A stretch of 64,000 nucleotides of DNA from Marinobacter sp. 2_MG-2023 (GTDB lineage: Bacteria > Pseudomonadota > Gammaproteobacteria > Pseudomonadales > Oleiphilaceae), in NCBI RefSeq assembly GCF_030546935.1, contig NZ_JAUOPH010000002.1:496001-560000 (forward strand), given 5' to 3'. Made by a program: the position numbers and the translations under genes. Shown here piece by piece: positions 1-9,126 of this stretch (position 1 is the first letter of the stretch; each line of letters starts with the position of its first letter). The notes beneath the pieces were generated by a model. That model had not been told where the DNA came from. It did not search any database and saw only the letters and a list, made by a program, of their open reading frames with translations.

Positions 1-902
1 GCCACGAAACGGAACTGTTCTATGTGGTATTCCGCCGAGTAACCCAGAATGGGATCACGCAGGATGTAGTTGGCGTAGTCGCTTTCGGCAGCTTCGGATT
101 CGTCCCACATGTCGCGTACGGCTTTGGGGTCGAAGCTGATGTTTTCCTCTTCCAGAATCTGGTTCACTACTTTCAGGCCGAAAGAGAAGTGCATGGCTTC
201 GTCGCGGAGGATGTACTGAAACTGTTCACCGGTGCCGCGCATCAGGCCTCGGCGTTGCAGAGCGAAGATGGGGCTGAAGCCGTTGTAGAACCAGCAGCCT
301 TCAAACACCGCTGCAAAAAACAGGTAAGACATGATGAATTCCTGCAGGTCGTCCTTGTTGCGCAGGTTCAGGTCGGAGCGCATGGCGGCGTCCAGCCGGC
401 GGTTGGCCATCTGGATTTTTGCGTTGATTTGCGGCACCACGCGGTAGCGGTTATAGATTTCGCTCTGGTCCAGGTTGAGGGTTTCAATGCAGTGCTGGTA
501 GGTCCAGGTATGCAGCGCTTCCTCGTATACCTGGCGTGCCTGGTAAATCTGTAGTTCTGGCGCCGTCATTTTCTCCATTACCGCCAGGCCGATGTTACGC
601 ATGGCCAGTATGTCGGAGGTGGTCAGGTAGGCCACCACGTTTTCGAATACATGCTTTTCCGCCGGGCTCAGGCGGTGGTGGTAGTCGTGGACGTCCTGCG
701 CCATGTTCACGTCCAGCGGGGTCCAGTGGTTTTTGTTGGCGTTCATGAAGAACTCCCAGGCCCAGGGGTACTTGAAGGGGGCCAGCTGGTTTACGTCGGT
801 TTCGCCGTTGATCACGCGCTTATCATCAACGTTTACCGGCGCCACGCTGCTGTTCGCAGCGGGCCGGCTTTGTGGTTTGGTTTCGTCGTCCCAATTCAGC
901 AT
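1..902 (-). CDS. nrdB: Ribonucleoside-diphosphate reductase subunit beta (class Ia), partial
   Basis: The small subunit of class Ia ribonucleotide reductase, which holds the diiron centre and tyrosyl radical that NrdA uses to make deoxyribonucleotides in the cytoplasm. The reading frame runs from an ATG preceded by GGGAGG to the window edge without a stop, so about 300 residues are seen and the C-terminus is missing. Visible metal-ligand motifs are EALHTWTYQH (Glu, His, and the Tyr at the position of the radical tyrosine) and DEAMHFSFG (second Glu-x-x-His). It lies 28 bp downstream of nrdA on the same strand, so the two are co-transcribed behind the same cobalamin riboswitch. Confidence 0.95.
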   Translation of the reverse strand, partial: MLNWDDETKPQSRPAANSSVAPVNVDDKRVINGETDVNQLAPFKYPWAWEFFMNANKNHWTPLDVNMAQDVHDYHHRLSPAEKHVFENVVAYLTTSDILAMRNIGLAVMEKMTAPELQIYQARQVYEEALHTWTYQHCIETLNLDQSEIYNRYRVVPQINAKIQMANRRLDAAMRSDLNLRNKDDLQEFIMSYLFFAAVFEGCWFYNGFSPIFALQRRGLMRGTGEQFQYILRDEAMHFSFGLKVVNQILEEENISFDPKAVRDMWDESEAAESDYANYILRDPILGYSAEYHIEQFRFV

Positions 903-930
903 TATTTTGCCTCCCAAGATGAGTAAGTGG

Positions 931-3699
931 TTACTGACATGCTTCGCAGTCGGGTTCATCAATGCTGCATACCTGGGGTTGCGGGGCGGCAACAGGGGCA
1001 GACTGTTCGTTCACTCCGGTGGCACCCAGCGAGCGCAGGTAGTAGGTGGTTTTCAGGCCACGCTCCCACGCCAACTGGTAGAGCTCATCCAGTTTTTTAC
1101 CACTGGGCTCGGCCATGTAGAGGTTCAAACTCTGGGCCTGATCCAGCCATTTCTGGCGGCGGGAGGCGGCTTCAACCAGCCAGCGGGCGTCAATTTCGAA
1201 TGCCGTGGCGTATCGCGCTTTTAGTTCGGTGGGTATGCGCTCGATTTGCTGTACGCTGCCGTCGAAGTATTTCAGGTCGTTCACCATCACGTTGTCCCAC
1301 AGGCCTTCGGCCTTGAGGTCACGCACCAGTGAAGGGTTCACCACGGTAAACTCGCCAGACAGGTTCGATTTCACGAACAGATTCTGATACGCCGGCTCAA
1401 TGGATTGGGACACACCCACAATGTTGGAAATGGTGGCGGTGGGCGCAATGGCCATCACGTTGCTGTTGCGCATGCCGTGCTTGGCGATGAGATCCCGCAC
1501 CGGAGCCCAGTCGAGGCGGCTTTCGGTGTTTACGCTGATATCGCCTTCCCGGCGGGCATTTTTCAACAGTTCAATGGAATCGATGGGCAGTACGCCCTGG
1601 CTCCACAACGAACCTTCATAACTTTCGTAAGCGCCGCGTTCGGCCGCCAGTTGGGCGGAGGCACGGATCGCGAAGTAGCTCAGCTGTTCCATGGCCACGT
1701 CTGCAAACTCCACGGCCTGCGGGCTGGTGTACGGCAATCGCAGCTCGTAAAGCGCATCCTGGAAGCCCATCAGGCCCAGGCCAACCGGGCGGTGTTTGAG
1801 GTTGGAGTTACGCGCCTGGGGTACGGCGTAGAAGTTAATGTCGATAACGTTATCGAGCATGCGCACGGCGGTGTTTACGGTGCGCTCCAGGCGCTGCACA
1901 TCCAGTTCACCGTTGGTGATGTGAGCCGCCAGGTTTACAGAACCCAGATTGCACACGGCAATTTCTTCTGCGCTAGTGTTCAGGGTGATCTCGGTACACA
2001 GGTTAGAGCTGTGTACCACGCCTTTGTGCTGCTGCGGCGAGCGCAGGTTGCAGGGGTCTTTGAAGGTGATCCAGGGGTGGCCGGTTTCAAACAGAACGGT
2101 CAGCATTTTGCGCCACAGCTGTTTGGCCGGAATGGTTTTGAACAGCTCGATCTTGCCTTCAGCAGCCAGCGCTTCGTAGTGTTCGTAGCGCTCGCGGAAT
2201 GCGTTGCCGTAGAGATCATGCAGATCCGGCACGTCGCTGGGGCTGAACAGGGTCCACTCCCGATCCTGGCGCATGCGTTCAATCAACAAGTCCGGCACCC
2301 AGTTGGCGGTGTTCATATCGTGGGTACGGCGGCGTTCATCACCGGTGTTTTTGCGCAGCTCCAGGAATTCTTCGATGTCCAGGTGCCAGCTTTCCAGATA
2401 GGCACACACCGCGCCTTTGCGCTTGCCACCCTGGTTCACGGCTACGGCGGTATCGTTTACCACTTTTAAAAATGGCACTACGCCCTGGCTCTGGCCGTTG
2501 GTACCTTTGATGCGGGAGCCCAGTGCACGCACGGGCGTCCAGTCGTTGCCCAATCCGCCAGCCCATTTGGACAGCAAAGCGTTGTCACGTATGGAGCCAT
2601 AGATGCCTTCCAGGTCGTCACCCACGGTCGTCAGGTAGCAGGATGACAGCTGGGAATGGCGGGTACCGCTGTTGAACAGCGTAGGCGTAGAGGCCATGTA
2701 ATCGAAGGACGACAACAGGTTATAGAATTCAATGGCGCGACCATTGGGGTCATCTTCGCGCAGCGCCAGGCCCATGGCCACTCGCATGAAAAATACCTGC
2801 GGCAACTCCAGGCGATCTTTTTTCCAGTGCAGGAAGTAACGGTCATAGAGGGTTTGCAGGCCGAGGAAGCCGAACTGCTGATCACGCTCAGGCTTCAGAG
2901 CAGCGCCCAGTCGCTCCATATCGTAAGCGGCCATAGCCTCATCAAGCAGTTCGTAGCGAATACCGGCACTGATGAAGGTGCTTAGCGCCTGTGGATACAC
3001 TTCTGCCAGGGTGAGGCTGGTGTCGAGCTTCAGCGCGGTGACGCTTTCAAGGCGAAGCTGTTCCAGCAGCAGGCGTGCGGTAACGGCGCTGTAGTCCGGC
3101 TCTCGTTCAATGCGGCCACGGGCAGTCATCACCAGTGCGGTCAGGACTTCAGCCTCGTCAATGCCGTTGTAAAGGTTACGAATGGCATCTTCCACCAGGG
3201 ATTCGCCATCAATGCCGTCAAGCCCGAACGCGGCGTTCTCTACCTGCTGTTTCATCAGGCCCATATCCAGCGCTACAGTGCGGCCATCCGCCTGTTTTAC
3301 GGTGAGCGTAGGGTGAGCTTCTACCGGCTCATGCAGGGCGCGTTCGCGGGCGTGTTCTTCCCGGTACAGAACGTAGGCACGGGCGACTTTTTGTTCTTCA
3401 GCACGCATCAGGGCCAGCTCTACCTGGTCCTGTATGTCTTCAATGTGCACTCTGCCACCGGCTTTCAGGCGACGGCTAATGGCCTGCACAACCTGCTCGG
3501 TTACCCGGTGAACAGCATCGTTAATCCGGGCTGAGCCCGCTGCCTGGTCGCCTTCAACAGCAAGAAAGGCCTTAGTAACGGCTACACTGATTTTGGAGGG
3601 GGTAAAGCTGACCAGGTTGCCGTTGCGTTTGATAACCTGCAGGGTTTCTGTGTCAGATGAGGATGCGGGCCGGGCTTCGGCGAAAGCTGTCGCAGACAT
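931..3699 (-). CDS. nrdA: Ribonucleoside-diphosphate reductase subunit alpha (class Ia)
   Basis: Catalytic subunit of class Ia ribonucleotide reductase, 922 residues. The ATP-cone allosteric domain opens at about residue 20 (LQVIKRNGN). Active-site features follow: LSSCYL (redox Cys), NLCTE (the Asn-Cys-Glu radical site), the Tyr-Tyr pair in TTYYLRSLGATG, and a C-terminal CEAC that would be re-reduced by thioredoxin or glutaredoxin. The frame is open further upstream, but the ATG at 3697-3699 has AGGAG eight bases before it and MSATAFAEARP is a typical short lead, so I start there. The long leader (about 320 nt) carries a cobalamin riboswitch. Operon with nrdB. Confidence 0.97.
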   Translation of the reverse strand: MSATAFAEARPASSSDTETLQVIKRNGNLVSFTPSKISVAVTKAFLAVEGDQAAGSARINDAVHRVTEQVVQAISRRLKAGGRVHIEDIQDQVELALMRAEEQKVARAYVLYREEHARERALHEPVEAHPTLTVKQADGRTVALDMGLMKQQVENAAFGLDGIDGESLVEDAIRNLYNGIDEAEVLTALVMTARGRIEREPDYSAVTARLLLEQLRLESVTALKLDTSLTLAEVYPQALSTFISAGIRYELLDEAMAAYDMERLGAALKPERDQQFGFLGLQTLYDRYFLHWKKDRLELPQVFFMRVAMGLALREDDPNGRAIEFYNLLSSFDYMASTPTLFNSGTRHSQLSSCYLTTVGDDLEGIYGSIRDNALLSKWAGGLGNDWTPVRALGSRIKGTNGQSQGVVPFLKVVNDTAVAVNQGGKRKGAVCAYLESWHLDIEEFLELRKNTGDERRRTHDMNTANWVPDLLIERMRQDREWTLFSPSDVPDLHDLYGNAFRERYEHYEALAAEGKIELFKTIPAKQLWRKMLTVLFETGHPWITFKDPCNLRSPQQHKGVVHSSNLCTEITLNTSAEEIAVCNLGSVNLAAHITNGELDVQRLERTVNTAVRMLDNVIDINFYAVPQARNSNLKHRPVGLGLMGFQDALYELRLPYTSPQAVEFADVAMEQLSYFAIRASAQLAAERGAYESYEGSLWSQGVLPIDSIELLKNARREGDISVNTESRLDWAPVRDLIAKHGMRNSNVMAIAPTATISNIVGVSQSIEPAYQNLFVKSNLSGEFTVVNPSLVRDLKAEGLWDNVMVNDLKYFDGSVQQIERIPTELKARYATAFEIDARWLVEAASRRQKWLDQAQSLNLYMAEPSGKKLDELYQLAWERGLKTTYYLRSLGATGVNEQSAPVAAPQPQVCSIDEPDCEACQ

Positions 3700-3851
3700 G
3701 CGATTTTCTCCTGAATACGCGTAAGTTCCGAAACCTTCGCGTACGCAGGACAAACCAGCACCAGCCAGGAATGGCTGCAAGAGTGCCGTGTTCGTTGCTG
3801 CTCACCTTATAGGGCCAGATGCAGGCGCCTGAGTCGCGAAGGTACAGTCTT

Positions 3852-4020
3852 CCCTGGCAGGTCTTCGGACTCAGGGGCATGAACCTGCTGGTTCTGCCTT
3901 GCGTGACGACTTCCCGGCTTTCGCCAGTGTCTTTATGCCACGCTCGTTCCCCAATACCGCTGCGCGTCAGTTCCGGATTCTCACCGGATTCCCGATACCA
4001 TATCTGGTATCAAGCCAAGG
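3852..4020 (-). ncRNA. Cobalamin (B12) riboswitch in the nrdAB leader
   Basis: On the minus strand the leader carries the hallmarks of a cobalamin aptamer. It has the GGGAATCCGGTG block, then AATCCGGAACTGACGCGCAGC. Next come GCCGGGAAG and a B12 box (GAGTCCGAAGACCTGCC, 3856-3873). The ends close as a P1 stem: 4014-4020 pairs with 3852-3858 over seven base pairs with one G-U. A hairpin at 3994-4011 is the P2 arm. From family knowledge, such switches lower expression when B12 is abundant, and on class I reductase genes they occur where a B12-dependent class II enzyme (NrdJ) exists elsewhere. A small stem at 3762-3777 lies in the stretch that could be the expression platform. Confidence 0.92.
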
Positions 4021-4026
4021 ATTTGG

Positions 4027-4042
4027 GCACTATATACAGTAT
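4027..4042. promoter_or_regulatory. NrdR-box-like operator overlapping the nrdAB -10
   Basis: The 16-mer GCACTATATACAGTAT matches 13 of 16 positions of the NrdR consensus ACAC(T/A)ATATAT(A/T)GTGT as I recall it. NrdR is the ATP/dATP-sensing repressor of reductase genes. A weaker match, 11 of 16, lies at 3995-4010, centre-to-centre 32 bp away, but that sequence is better explained as the P2 stem of the riboswitch. Confidence 0.6.
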
Positions 4043-4057
4043 AAGCACCGGCTACAA
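4029..4057 (-). promoter_or_regulatory. Predicted sigma-70 promoter of nrdAB
   Basis: Minus-strand TTGTAG (4052-4057) and TATAGT (4029-4034) are separated by exactly 17 bp. A start about seven bases past the -10 falls at about 4022, just before the first base of the riboswitch P1 stem (4020), which makes the assignment internally consistent. The -10 lies within the NrdR-like site. Confidence 0.65.
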
Positions 4058-4115
4058 GGCACTTTTTTTCAATTCGCCGGTCTCTCACCAACACATTGCA
4101 ACCCGAGACATCCCC

Positions 4116-4853
4116 ATGGGCAACACTCCCCGCTCTGCACTCTGGCTCCTTCTGGCGGTGGCCGGCCTGTTTTCTTCGCACCTGCTGGCACAGGAACCTT
4201 TACTACCGGCATTCTCGAAAATGACATCACTGGCTGATGGCTGGGAACCGCTGGAATTTCCCAACATAGAGCAACACTCCACCTATGAACTGGTCAGTGA
4301 TGGCGACACCCTAGTGGTTAAAGCGCAAACCTCAGGCGGTGCGTCCGGGCTGATCACGCGGCTCAATTTAAACGCCGAGGGCTCCCTGAAACTAAGCTGG
4401 CGCTGGAAAGTGTCCAATGTGTTTGATAAAGGCGATGCCCGGGAGAAGTCCGGCGACGACTACCCTGCCCGTATTTACGTCGCCTTCGAATTCCAGCCTG
4501 GCAAAGCGGGCTTTTTCGAACGGGCAAAACGGAAGACCGTCGAGGTGCTGTTTGGCGAGGAACTACCCGGCAATGCCCTGAATTATATTTGGGCAAACAC
4601 GCTGCCTGAGGGCGAATTTATTCCCAACTCCTATACCGACAAAACCGTGATGGTGGCTGTCAGTTCCGGCAGCGAGCAGGCGGGTGAGTGGGTAAGCATC
4701 GAGCGGGATATTGTTGCGGACTACCGCGAGGCCTTCGGGGAGAACCCGCCGCCAATTCGGGGCATCGCTATTATGTCGGATTCCGACAATACGGGTGAGC
4801 TGGCCACAGCCTGGTACGGCGATATCGTGCTCGCCCCGGCCAACGGGAACTGA
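4116..4853 (+). CDS. DUF3047 domain-containing exported protein
   Basis: A 245-residue protein with an N-terminal signal peptide (hydrophobic run WLLLAVAGLFSSHLLA, cleavage after AQ) followed by one globular domain. I recognise the DUF3047 pattern (LKLSWRWKVSNVF, DYPARIYVAFEF, YIWANTLPEG, RDIVADYREAFGE, GIAIMSDSDNTG), a periplasmic family of unknown function. The open frame extends upstream, but that part is translated riboswitch and promoter DNA. The ATG at 4116 gives the signal peptide, although its ribosome site (GAGA) is weak. It diverges from nrdAB and converges on the next gene with 15 bp between the stops. Confidence 0.8.
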   Translation: MGNTPRSALWLLLAVAGLFSSHLLAQEPLLPAFSKMTSLADGWEPLEFPNIEQHSTYELVSDGDTLVVKAQTSGGASGLITRLNLNAEGSLKLSWRWKVSNVFDKGDAREKSGDDYPARIYVAFEFQPGKAGFFERAKRKTVEVLFGEELPGNALNYIWANTLPEGEFIPNSYTDKTVMVAVSSGSEQAGEWVSIERDIVADYREAFGENPPPIRGIAIMSDSDNTGELATAWYGDIVLAPANGN

Positions 4854-4868
4854 CGCGTTTTTATGGCG

Positions 4869-5696
4869 TTATAACTCCGGAAAACCGGGAATAACATAAT
4901 CGGAGTAGAAATCCTGATAGGACGGCGCCTCACCACGGCTGACGAGCCGCAAATAGGCATCATCGAGCTCGTCCCGGAGGACCGCTGCTCTGGGACTTAC
5001 CAGAGAATAGAGCCAGGCCGCATAGCGTGATCGAAGTTCCACCCCCCGGATCATGCTGTCTTCAGGGTGGGTAAGAATTTCCTGCACCGGCTCCCGGTAA
5101 TCCAACACGTAATCGCCGCGTTTGAGCTTGAGCATTTCGAGGGCAGCGCGATTGTTCGGAGCTTCGGAAAGCTGTATTCGCTCAGACCTTTCGAGCCATG
5201 AAATCAGACCGCCATAGGTGTAGCCACCGATCACGATAAGGGTCTTTCCTTCAAGCTGGTCAAAATGCGTTAACGGCTCTGAACCCTCAAGGTACCAGGC
5301 GTTCAATTGCACCGGATAGACATTGACCCAGCTTTCAAGAACTTCTCCCTGAACGCCCGGGATATTGGAGAGACCAGGCCAGAGATCCACCAGCCCCCTT
5401 TTCAGATACAGGTAGATCCGGCTGACCGGGAGATAGATAAAATCGGCCTCGTAACCGGCTTCCTCAACAACTTTCCGGGTGAGCTCGATAAAATAACCTG
5501 CCGGCTCACCCTGATCATTCTGGTATTCAATGGGAGGAAATTCTGTGTAGGCAATACGGAGCCTGTTTGAGGCCGTATCGGCCCACACAGGGCTTGCCGT
5601 AACGGCAATGGCCAGGCATATAAACATAATGGCCAACCTGGCTGGCGCGACCGCTACCGAGGCAGGAGGGAAAATCAGGTTCCAGAATCTGCTCAT
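4869..5696 (-). CDS. Periplasmic solute-binding protein, amino-acid-binding (SBP_bac_3) type
   Basis: A 275-residue exported protein: a long signal segment ends near ASPVWA, then a type II periplasmic-binding fold opens with LRIAYTEFPPIEYQNDQGEPAGYFIELTR's typical pattern. Proteins of this family bind small solutes for ABC importers or act as sensor inputs. No permease or ATPase gene is adjacent, so the partner is not visible; stand-alone members are common in marine gammaproteobacteria. It belongs to the same broad family as the tandem pair near 53.4-55.1 kb but is clearly divergent from them. The ligand cannot be told from sequence alone. Confidence 0.8.
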   Translation of the reverse strand: MSRFWNLIFPPASVAVAPARLAIMFICLAIAVTASPVWADTASNRLRIAYTEFPPIEYQNDQGEPAGYFIELTRKVVEEAGYEADFIYLPVSRIYLYLKRGLVDLWPGLSNIPGVQGEVLESWVNVYPVQLNAWYLEGSEPLTHFDQLEGKTLIVIGGYTYGGLISWLERSERIQLSEAPNNRAALEMLKLKRGDYVLDYREPVQEILTHPEDSMIRGVELRSRYAAWLYSLVSPRAAVLRDELDDAYLRLVSRGEAPSYQDFYSDYVIPGFPEL

Positions 5697-5798
5697 AACA
5701 CCGGCATGCTTAAGATACGATTTATTGTAATGCTTACGCAGAGCGTAGCAGACTCAACCGGAAAGGCTACGGCGCACTCATCAAAACAACGAATGCGA

Positions 5799-7304
5799 TC
5801 AAATGTGAAAGCTGACCATATACAAACCCACGCCGCCCATTACCAGAGTATACGGGAAGGCCATGACTACCATCCTGCCATAGGACAGCCGCACCAGCGG
5901 TGCGATGGCGGAGGTCAGCAGAAACAGGAAGGCCGCTTGCCCATTAGGCGTTGCTACGCTGGGCAGGTTGGTTCCGGTGTTTATGGCAACGGCCAGAGAC
6001 TGGAAATGCTCAAAGCTGATACTGCCAGCGTCCAGTGCCTGTTTAACCTCGCTGATATACACCGTGGCTACAAATACGTTGTCGCTGATCATTGATAAGA
6101 GGCCATTGGCAATAAAAAACATGCCCGGTTGCTGGCTTTCCGGAAGTGATAACACATAGTCGATAACAGGCTTGAACAGGTGCTGTTCGTGAATCACCGC
6201 CACCACAGCAAAAAACACCACCAACAGGGAAGTAAAAGGCAGCGACTCCTGAAAGGCTTTACCTATCTGGTGTTCGCCGGTAACGCCGGTAAACGATGTG
6301 ATCAGAATGATGACCAGCAGGCCAATGAGGCCCACTTCGGCAAGATGCAGGGCCAGACCCACCACTAATATCATCGCCGCAAACGCTTGCACCCAAAGCG
6401 CAGCCTCGTCTGCCTTGGTGCGCTTGGCGCGCTCATTGTTGGCAAATTCCTCAAGTACTCGCCGGACCGGCCTGGGCAGCCTGCCGCCATAACCAAACCA
6501 GCGCATTTTTTCGAGCACCCAACAGGTTACCAACCCGGCGGCCAGCACCGGCAGGCTCACGGGCGCCATATGCAGGAAAAAGCCGACAAAGTCCCAGCCA
6601 ACCACCTTCGCGATAAGCAGGTTCTGAGGTTCGCCGACCATGGTCGCAACACCACCGAGAGCGGTACCTATGGCGCCGTGCATCAGCAGGCTGCGCAAAA
6701 ACGCGCGGAAGTTTTCCAGATCCTCCCGGTGCAGTTCAACAACATCGTCGTCACTGTCTGCATTATGATCGCTGCTCTGATAACCCTTGCCCGAAGCAAC
6801 CTTGTGGTAAACGGAGAAAAAACCAACAGCAACGCTGATGATAACGGCGGTTACCGTAAGCGCATCAAGAAACGCTGAAAGCACCGCAGCGGCACTGCAG
6901 AACAAGAGCGACAGAGCGGATTTCGAGCGCACGCCCACAAGAATCTGGGTGAAGGCAAGCAGCAGCAAATCCTGCATGAAATAGATACCCGCCACCATGA
7001 ACATCAGCAACAGGATAACCGGGAAATTGGTCAGCACTTCCAGATACACAGCATCCGGCGTCGTCAGCCCAATAAGCAAGGCCTCAATGGCCAGCAAACC
7101 GCCGGGCAGAAGCGGGTAACACTTCAAAGCCATCGCTAGAGTAAAAATGAACTCGGCTATCAGAAGCCAGCCTGCGGTAACCGGCCCCAACACATACATC
7201 ACGATGGGATTGGCGATCAGGAAAAGCACAATAATCTGCTTGTACCAGACGGGAGCCTTGCCAAGAAAGTTGCTGGTAAAGGCAGAAAACAGTGTCGTTG
7301 GCAT
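5799..7304 (-). CDS. nhaB: Na+/H+ antiporter NhaB
   Basis: Inner-membrane sodium/proton antiporter, 501 residues, the usual NhaB length, with about a dozen hydrophobic segments. The N-terminal block ([33 protein letters not shown]) and the [16 protein letters not shown] and [11 protein letters not shown] motifs are characteristic of NhaB; the last two are the conserved acidic and polar membrane motifs. It exports Na+ in exchange for H+, which fits a marine host. It is monocistronic, about 100 bp from its downstream neighbour and 149 bp from the pxpC stop upstream. Confidence 0.95.
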   Translation of the reverse strand: MPTTLFSAFTSNFLGKAPVWYKQIIVLFLIANPIVMYVLGPVTAGWLLIAEFIFTLAMALKCYPLLPGGLLAIEALLIGLTTPDAVYLEVLTNFPVILLLMFMVAGIYFMQDLLLLAFTQILVGVRSKSALSLLFCSAAAVLSAFLDALTVTAVIISVAVGFFSVYHKVASGKGYQSSDHNADSDDDVVELHREDLENFRAFLRSLLMHGAIGTALGGVATMVGEPQNLLIAKVVGWDFVGFFLHMAPVSLPVLAAGLVTCWVLEKMRWFGYGGRLPRPVRRVLEEFANNERAKRTKADEAALWVQAFAAMILVVGLALHLAEVGLIGLLVIILITSFTGVTGEHQIGKAFQESLPFTSLLVVFFAVVAVIHEQHLFKPVIDYVLSLPESQQPGMFFIANGLLSMISDNVFVATVYISEVKQALDAGSISFEHFQSLAVAINTGTNLPSVATPNGQAAFLFLLTSAIAPLVRLSYGRMVVMAFPYTLVMGGVGLYMVSFHI

Positions 7305-7453
7305 TGCGGGTTTCTTCTGGGTTAGCGAGCGAAAACAGTATGTGATAACACAGCAGTATCTTCCTTGATATTTCTGTGTCAGTTAATCCGACAAAGATAC
7401 AGGATAGACCGGTTCTTTAGTACTGTCAGAAAGAAGGGGGTTAACACCACTTA

Positions 7454-8416
7454 TCAACGGGGAGCCGTGTTAAAAAGGGCTCTGAACGACCGATATTGTT
7501 CAAGCGCAGCCCCACTCCCTTTAGCTACCAGCCTTACGCGCTCTCTCGGTAAACACTGAGCCAGTCGCGCTGCAGAAAGCGGTGAAAGTGAACCAAGCCG
7601 GGGGTAACCACCGATGGTCTGGCGATCATTGAGCAGCACAATCGGCTGGCCATCAGGCGGCACCTGCACACCACCGAGATTAATGCCTTCGGAAACCAGG
7701 GTACTGATTTTGCAATTCAACCTGGGGCCTGTAAGGCGCACACCCATGCGGTCGGCGCGGTCATCAACCTGCCACCAGGTGTTGAATGCGTCGAACAGAC
7801 TGCGGCCGGTGAAGTGCGCAATCTGCGCGCCCGGCAAGAGATCCAGTACCGCTGGCTGGCTGAAATCCGGTATGGCGTCGCAAGGAACCTGCACCGGGCC
7901 TTCGCCAGCCTGCAAGCCCCGGCTGTATACGGACAACTGATCGCCCGCCGCAAGTTTGGTGCCCTTGCCGCAGAAGCCACCAAGTTCTTCCCGGGTTACC
8001 GAAGCCACACTCCCCAATACCGGTTCTGCTACAAAGCCCCCATATACTGCAAGGTACGCCCGAAGTCCGCTTATCGGGGCTGCAAAGGCCAGGGTCTCGC
8101 CTTCTTTCCAGCTTATCCGTTGCCAGAGCGGGACAGGTTTCTGATCCAGAGTTGCGCCCAGATCGGCGCCTGTAATAGTAATTTCCAGATCTCGCCCGGC
8201 CACCAGTTGCAGGCCCCCGAAGGTAATCTCCAGGTTGGCCGTACCCCAGGGGTTGCCGGTAAGGTGGTTGGCCCAGGCCCAGGAATAAAGGTCCGCCGGG
8301 CCACCCTGTGTGACGCCAAGATGCCGGACACCAAACCTCCCGCTGTCCTGTAGCAAAGCAAGGGGCCCGGCACGCAATACTTTAATGCAGGGTTCAGAGT
8401 TGCCTGGAGTGCTCAT
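7454..8416 (-). CDS. pxpC: Biotin-dependent carboxyltransferase family protein (PxpC / KipA-like)
   Basis: A 320-residue protein of the family that forms, with PxpB, the cyclophilin-like pair in 5-oxoprolinase PxpABC and the C-terminal part of urea amidolyase. Recognised by the opening LRAGPLALLQDSGRFGVRHLGVTQGGPAD and the LNDRQTIGGYPRLGSLS segment. Its start overlaps the pxpB stop by four bases (ATGA), with GGAG eight bases upstream, so translation is coupled. The operon lacks a pxpA (LamB/YcsF) gene; an amidase gene occupies that place. The substrate could therefore be 5-oxoproline with a remote pxpA or another lactam or amide. Confidence 0.85.
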   Translation of the reverse strand: MSTPGNSEPCIKVLRAGPLALLQDSGRFGVRHLGVTQGGPADLYSWAWANHLTGNPWGTANLEITFGGLQLVAGRDLEITITGADLGATLDQKPVPLWQRISWKEGETLAFAAPISGLRAYLAVYGGFVAEPVLGSVASVTREELGGFCGKGTKLAAGDQLSVYSRGLQAGEGPVQVPCDAIPDFSQPAVLDLLPGAQIAHFTGRSLFDAFNTWWQVDDRADRMGVRLTGPRLNCKISTLVSEGINLGGVQVPPDGQPIVLLNDRQTIGGYPRLGSLSPLSAARLAQCLPRERVRLVAKGSGAALEQYRSFRALFNTAPR

Positions 8417-9126
8417 GCCAGCGGCTCCATGGGCGTGGTATCCCCACCCTCACGCTCGAATGCTTCACGACTTACCGGCACAAACCGTACCTGATCGCCC
8501 ACACGCAAAAGGCTAAAGCCCTCGCGGTTACGGTCAAATAAACTGGCACTGGTACGCCCCAGCAAATTCCAGCCCCCCGGTGTTGCCGTGGGGTACGCAG
8601 CGGTCTGGCGACCAGCCATAGCGACACTGCCTGGCGGCACCTTCTTGCGAGGTGTACCAAGCCTGGCGCATTCAAGTCGCGGATCGGTTAACCCCATAAA
8701 AGCAAATCCTGGGGCAAATCCCAGGGCAAAAACCCGATATACCTGCTGGCTGTGGGCATCGATTACATCGTTGACCGCTATACCCGCCTGCTCCGCTACC
8801 CTCGTTAATTCAGGGCCTACACTCGTGTCGTACCAGGTCGGAAGTTCGTGTATCTCCCCGGCATGGCGGCTGTCCTCAGGTTCCAGATCCGCGAGTATCC
8901 GGTAAATCGTTGCCCGGGCCTCACAGGGCGATACCATCAAGGGGTCAAACACAACCAGAAGGGTGGTGTAGGACGGCACCAGATCAATCAGCGCATCACC
9001 GAACGCCTGCTCACACCGGCGCGACAGCGCAGACAACCAGGGCAGGTTGTGCTCGTCGATCGTGTCGAAGAGTCTTATGATCCAGCCATCGAGGCCGGCA
9101 GATTCGAGCACCGGCTTCTGATTCAT
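8413..9126 (-). CDS. pxpB: 5-oxoprolinase subunit B family protein (PxpB / KipI-like)
   Basis: A 237-residue protein with the AHS1/KipI pattern: PSYTTLLVVFDP, an ELPTWYDTSVGPEL segment, FALGFAPGFAFMGLTDPRL, and PRKKVPPGSVAMAGRQTAAYPTATPGGWNLLGRT. These are the signatures of the partner subunit of PxpC. It sits between the amidase gene and pxpC with four-base ATGA overlaps at both ends, so the three proteins are made together. In Bacillus the homologous pair inhibits kinase KinA, but a metabolic role is more likely here. Confidence 0.87.
   Translation of the reverse strand: MNQKPVLESAGLDGWIIRLFDTIDEHNLPWLSALSRRCEQAFGDALIDLVPSYTTLLVVFDPLMVSPCEARATIYRILADLEPEDSRHAGEIHELPTWYDTSVGPELTRVAEQAGIAVNDVIDAHSQQVYRVFALGFAPGFAFMGLTDPRLECARLGTPRKKVPPGSVAMAGRQTAAYPTATPGGWNLLGRTSASLFDRNREGFSLLRVGDQVRFVPVSREAFEREGGDTTPMEPLA

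Noticed and set aside
1405-2469. Plus-strand open frame of 354 codons opposite nrdA
   Set aside because: It is antisense to a well-conserved gene, has no ribosome site or family signature, and arises from the GC-rich third positions of nrdA.
3653-3880. Minus-strand 75-codon open frame across the nrdA leader
   Set aside because: It is a chance translation of the cobalamin riboswitch and its downstream leader.
3995-4010. Second NrdR-box-like palindrome 32 bp from the first
   Set aside because: Only 11 of 16 positions match, and the palindrome lies inside the P1-closed aptamer where a P2 stem is expected. I did not list it as a separate operator.
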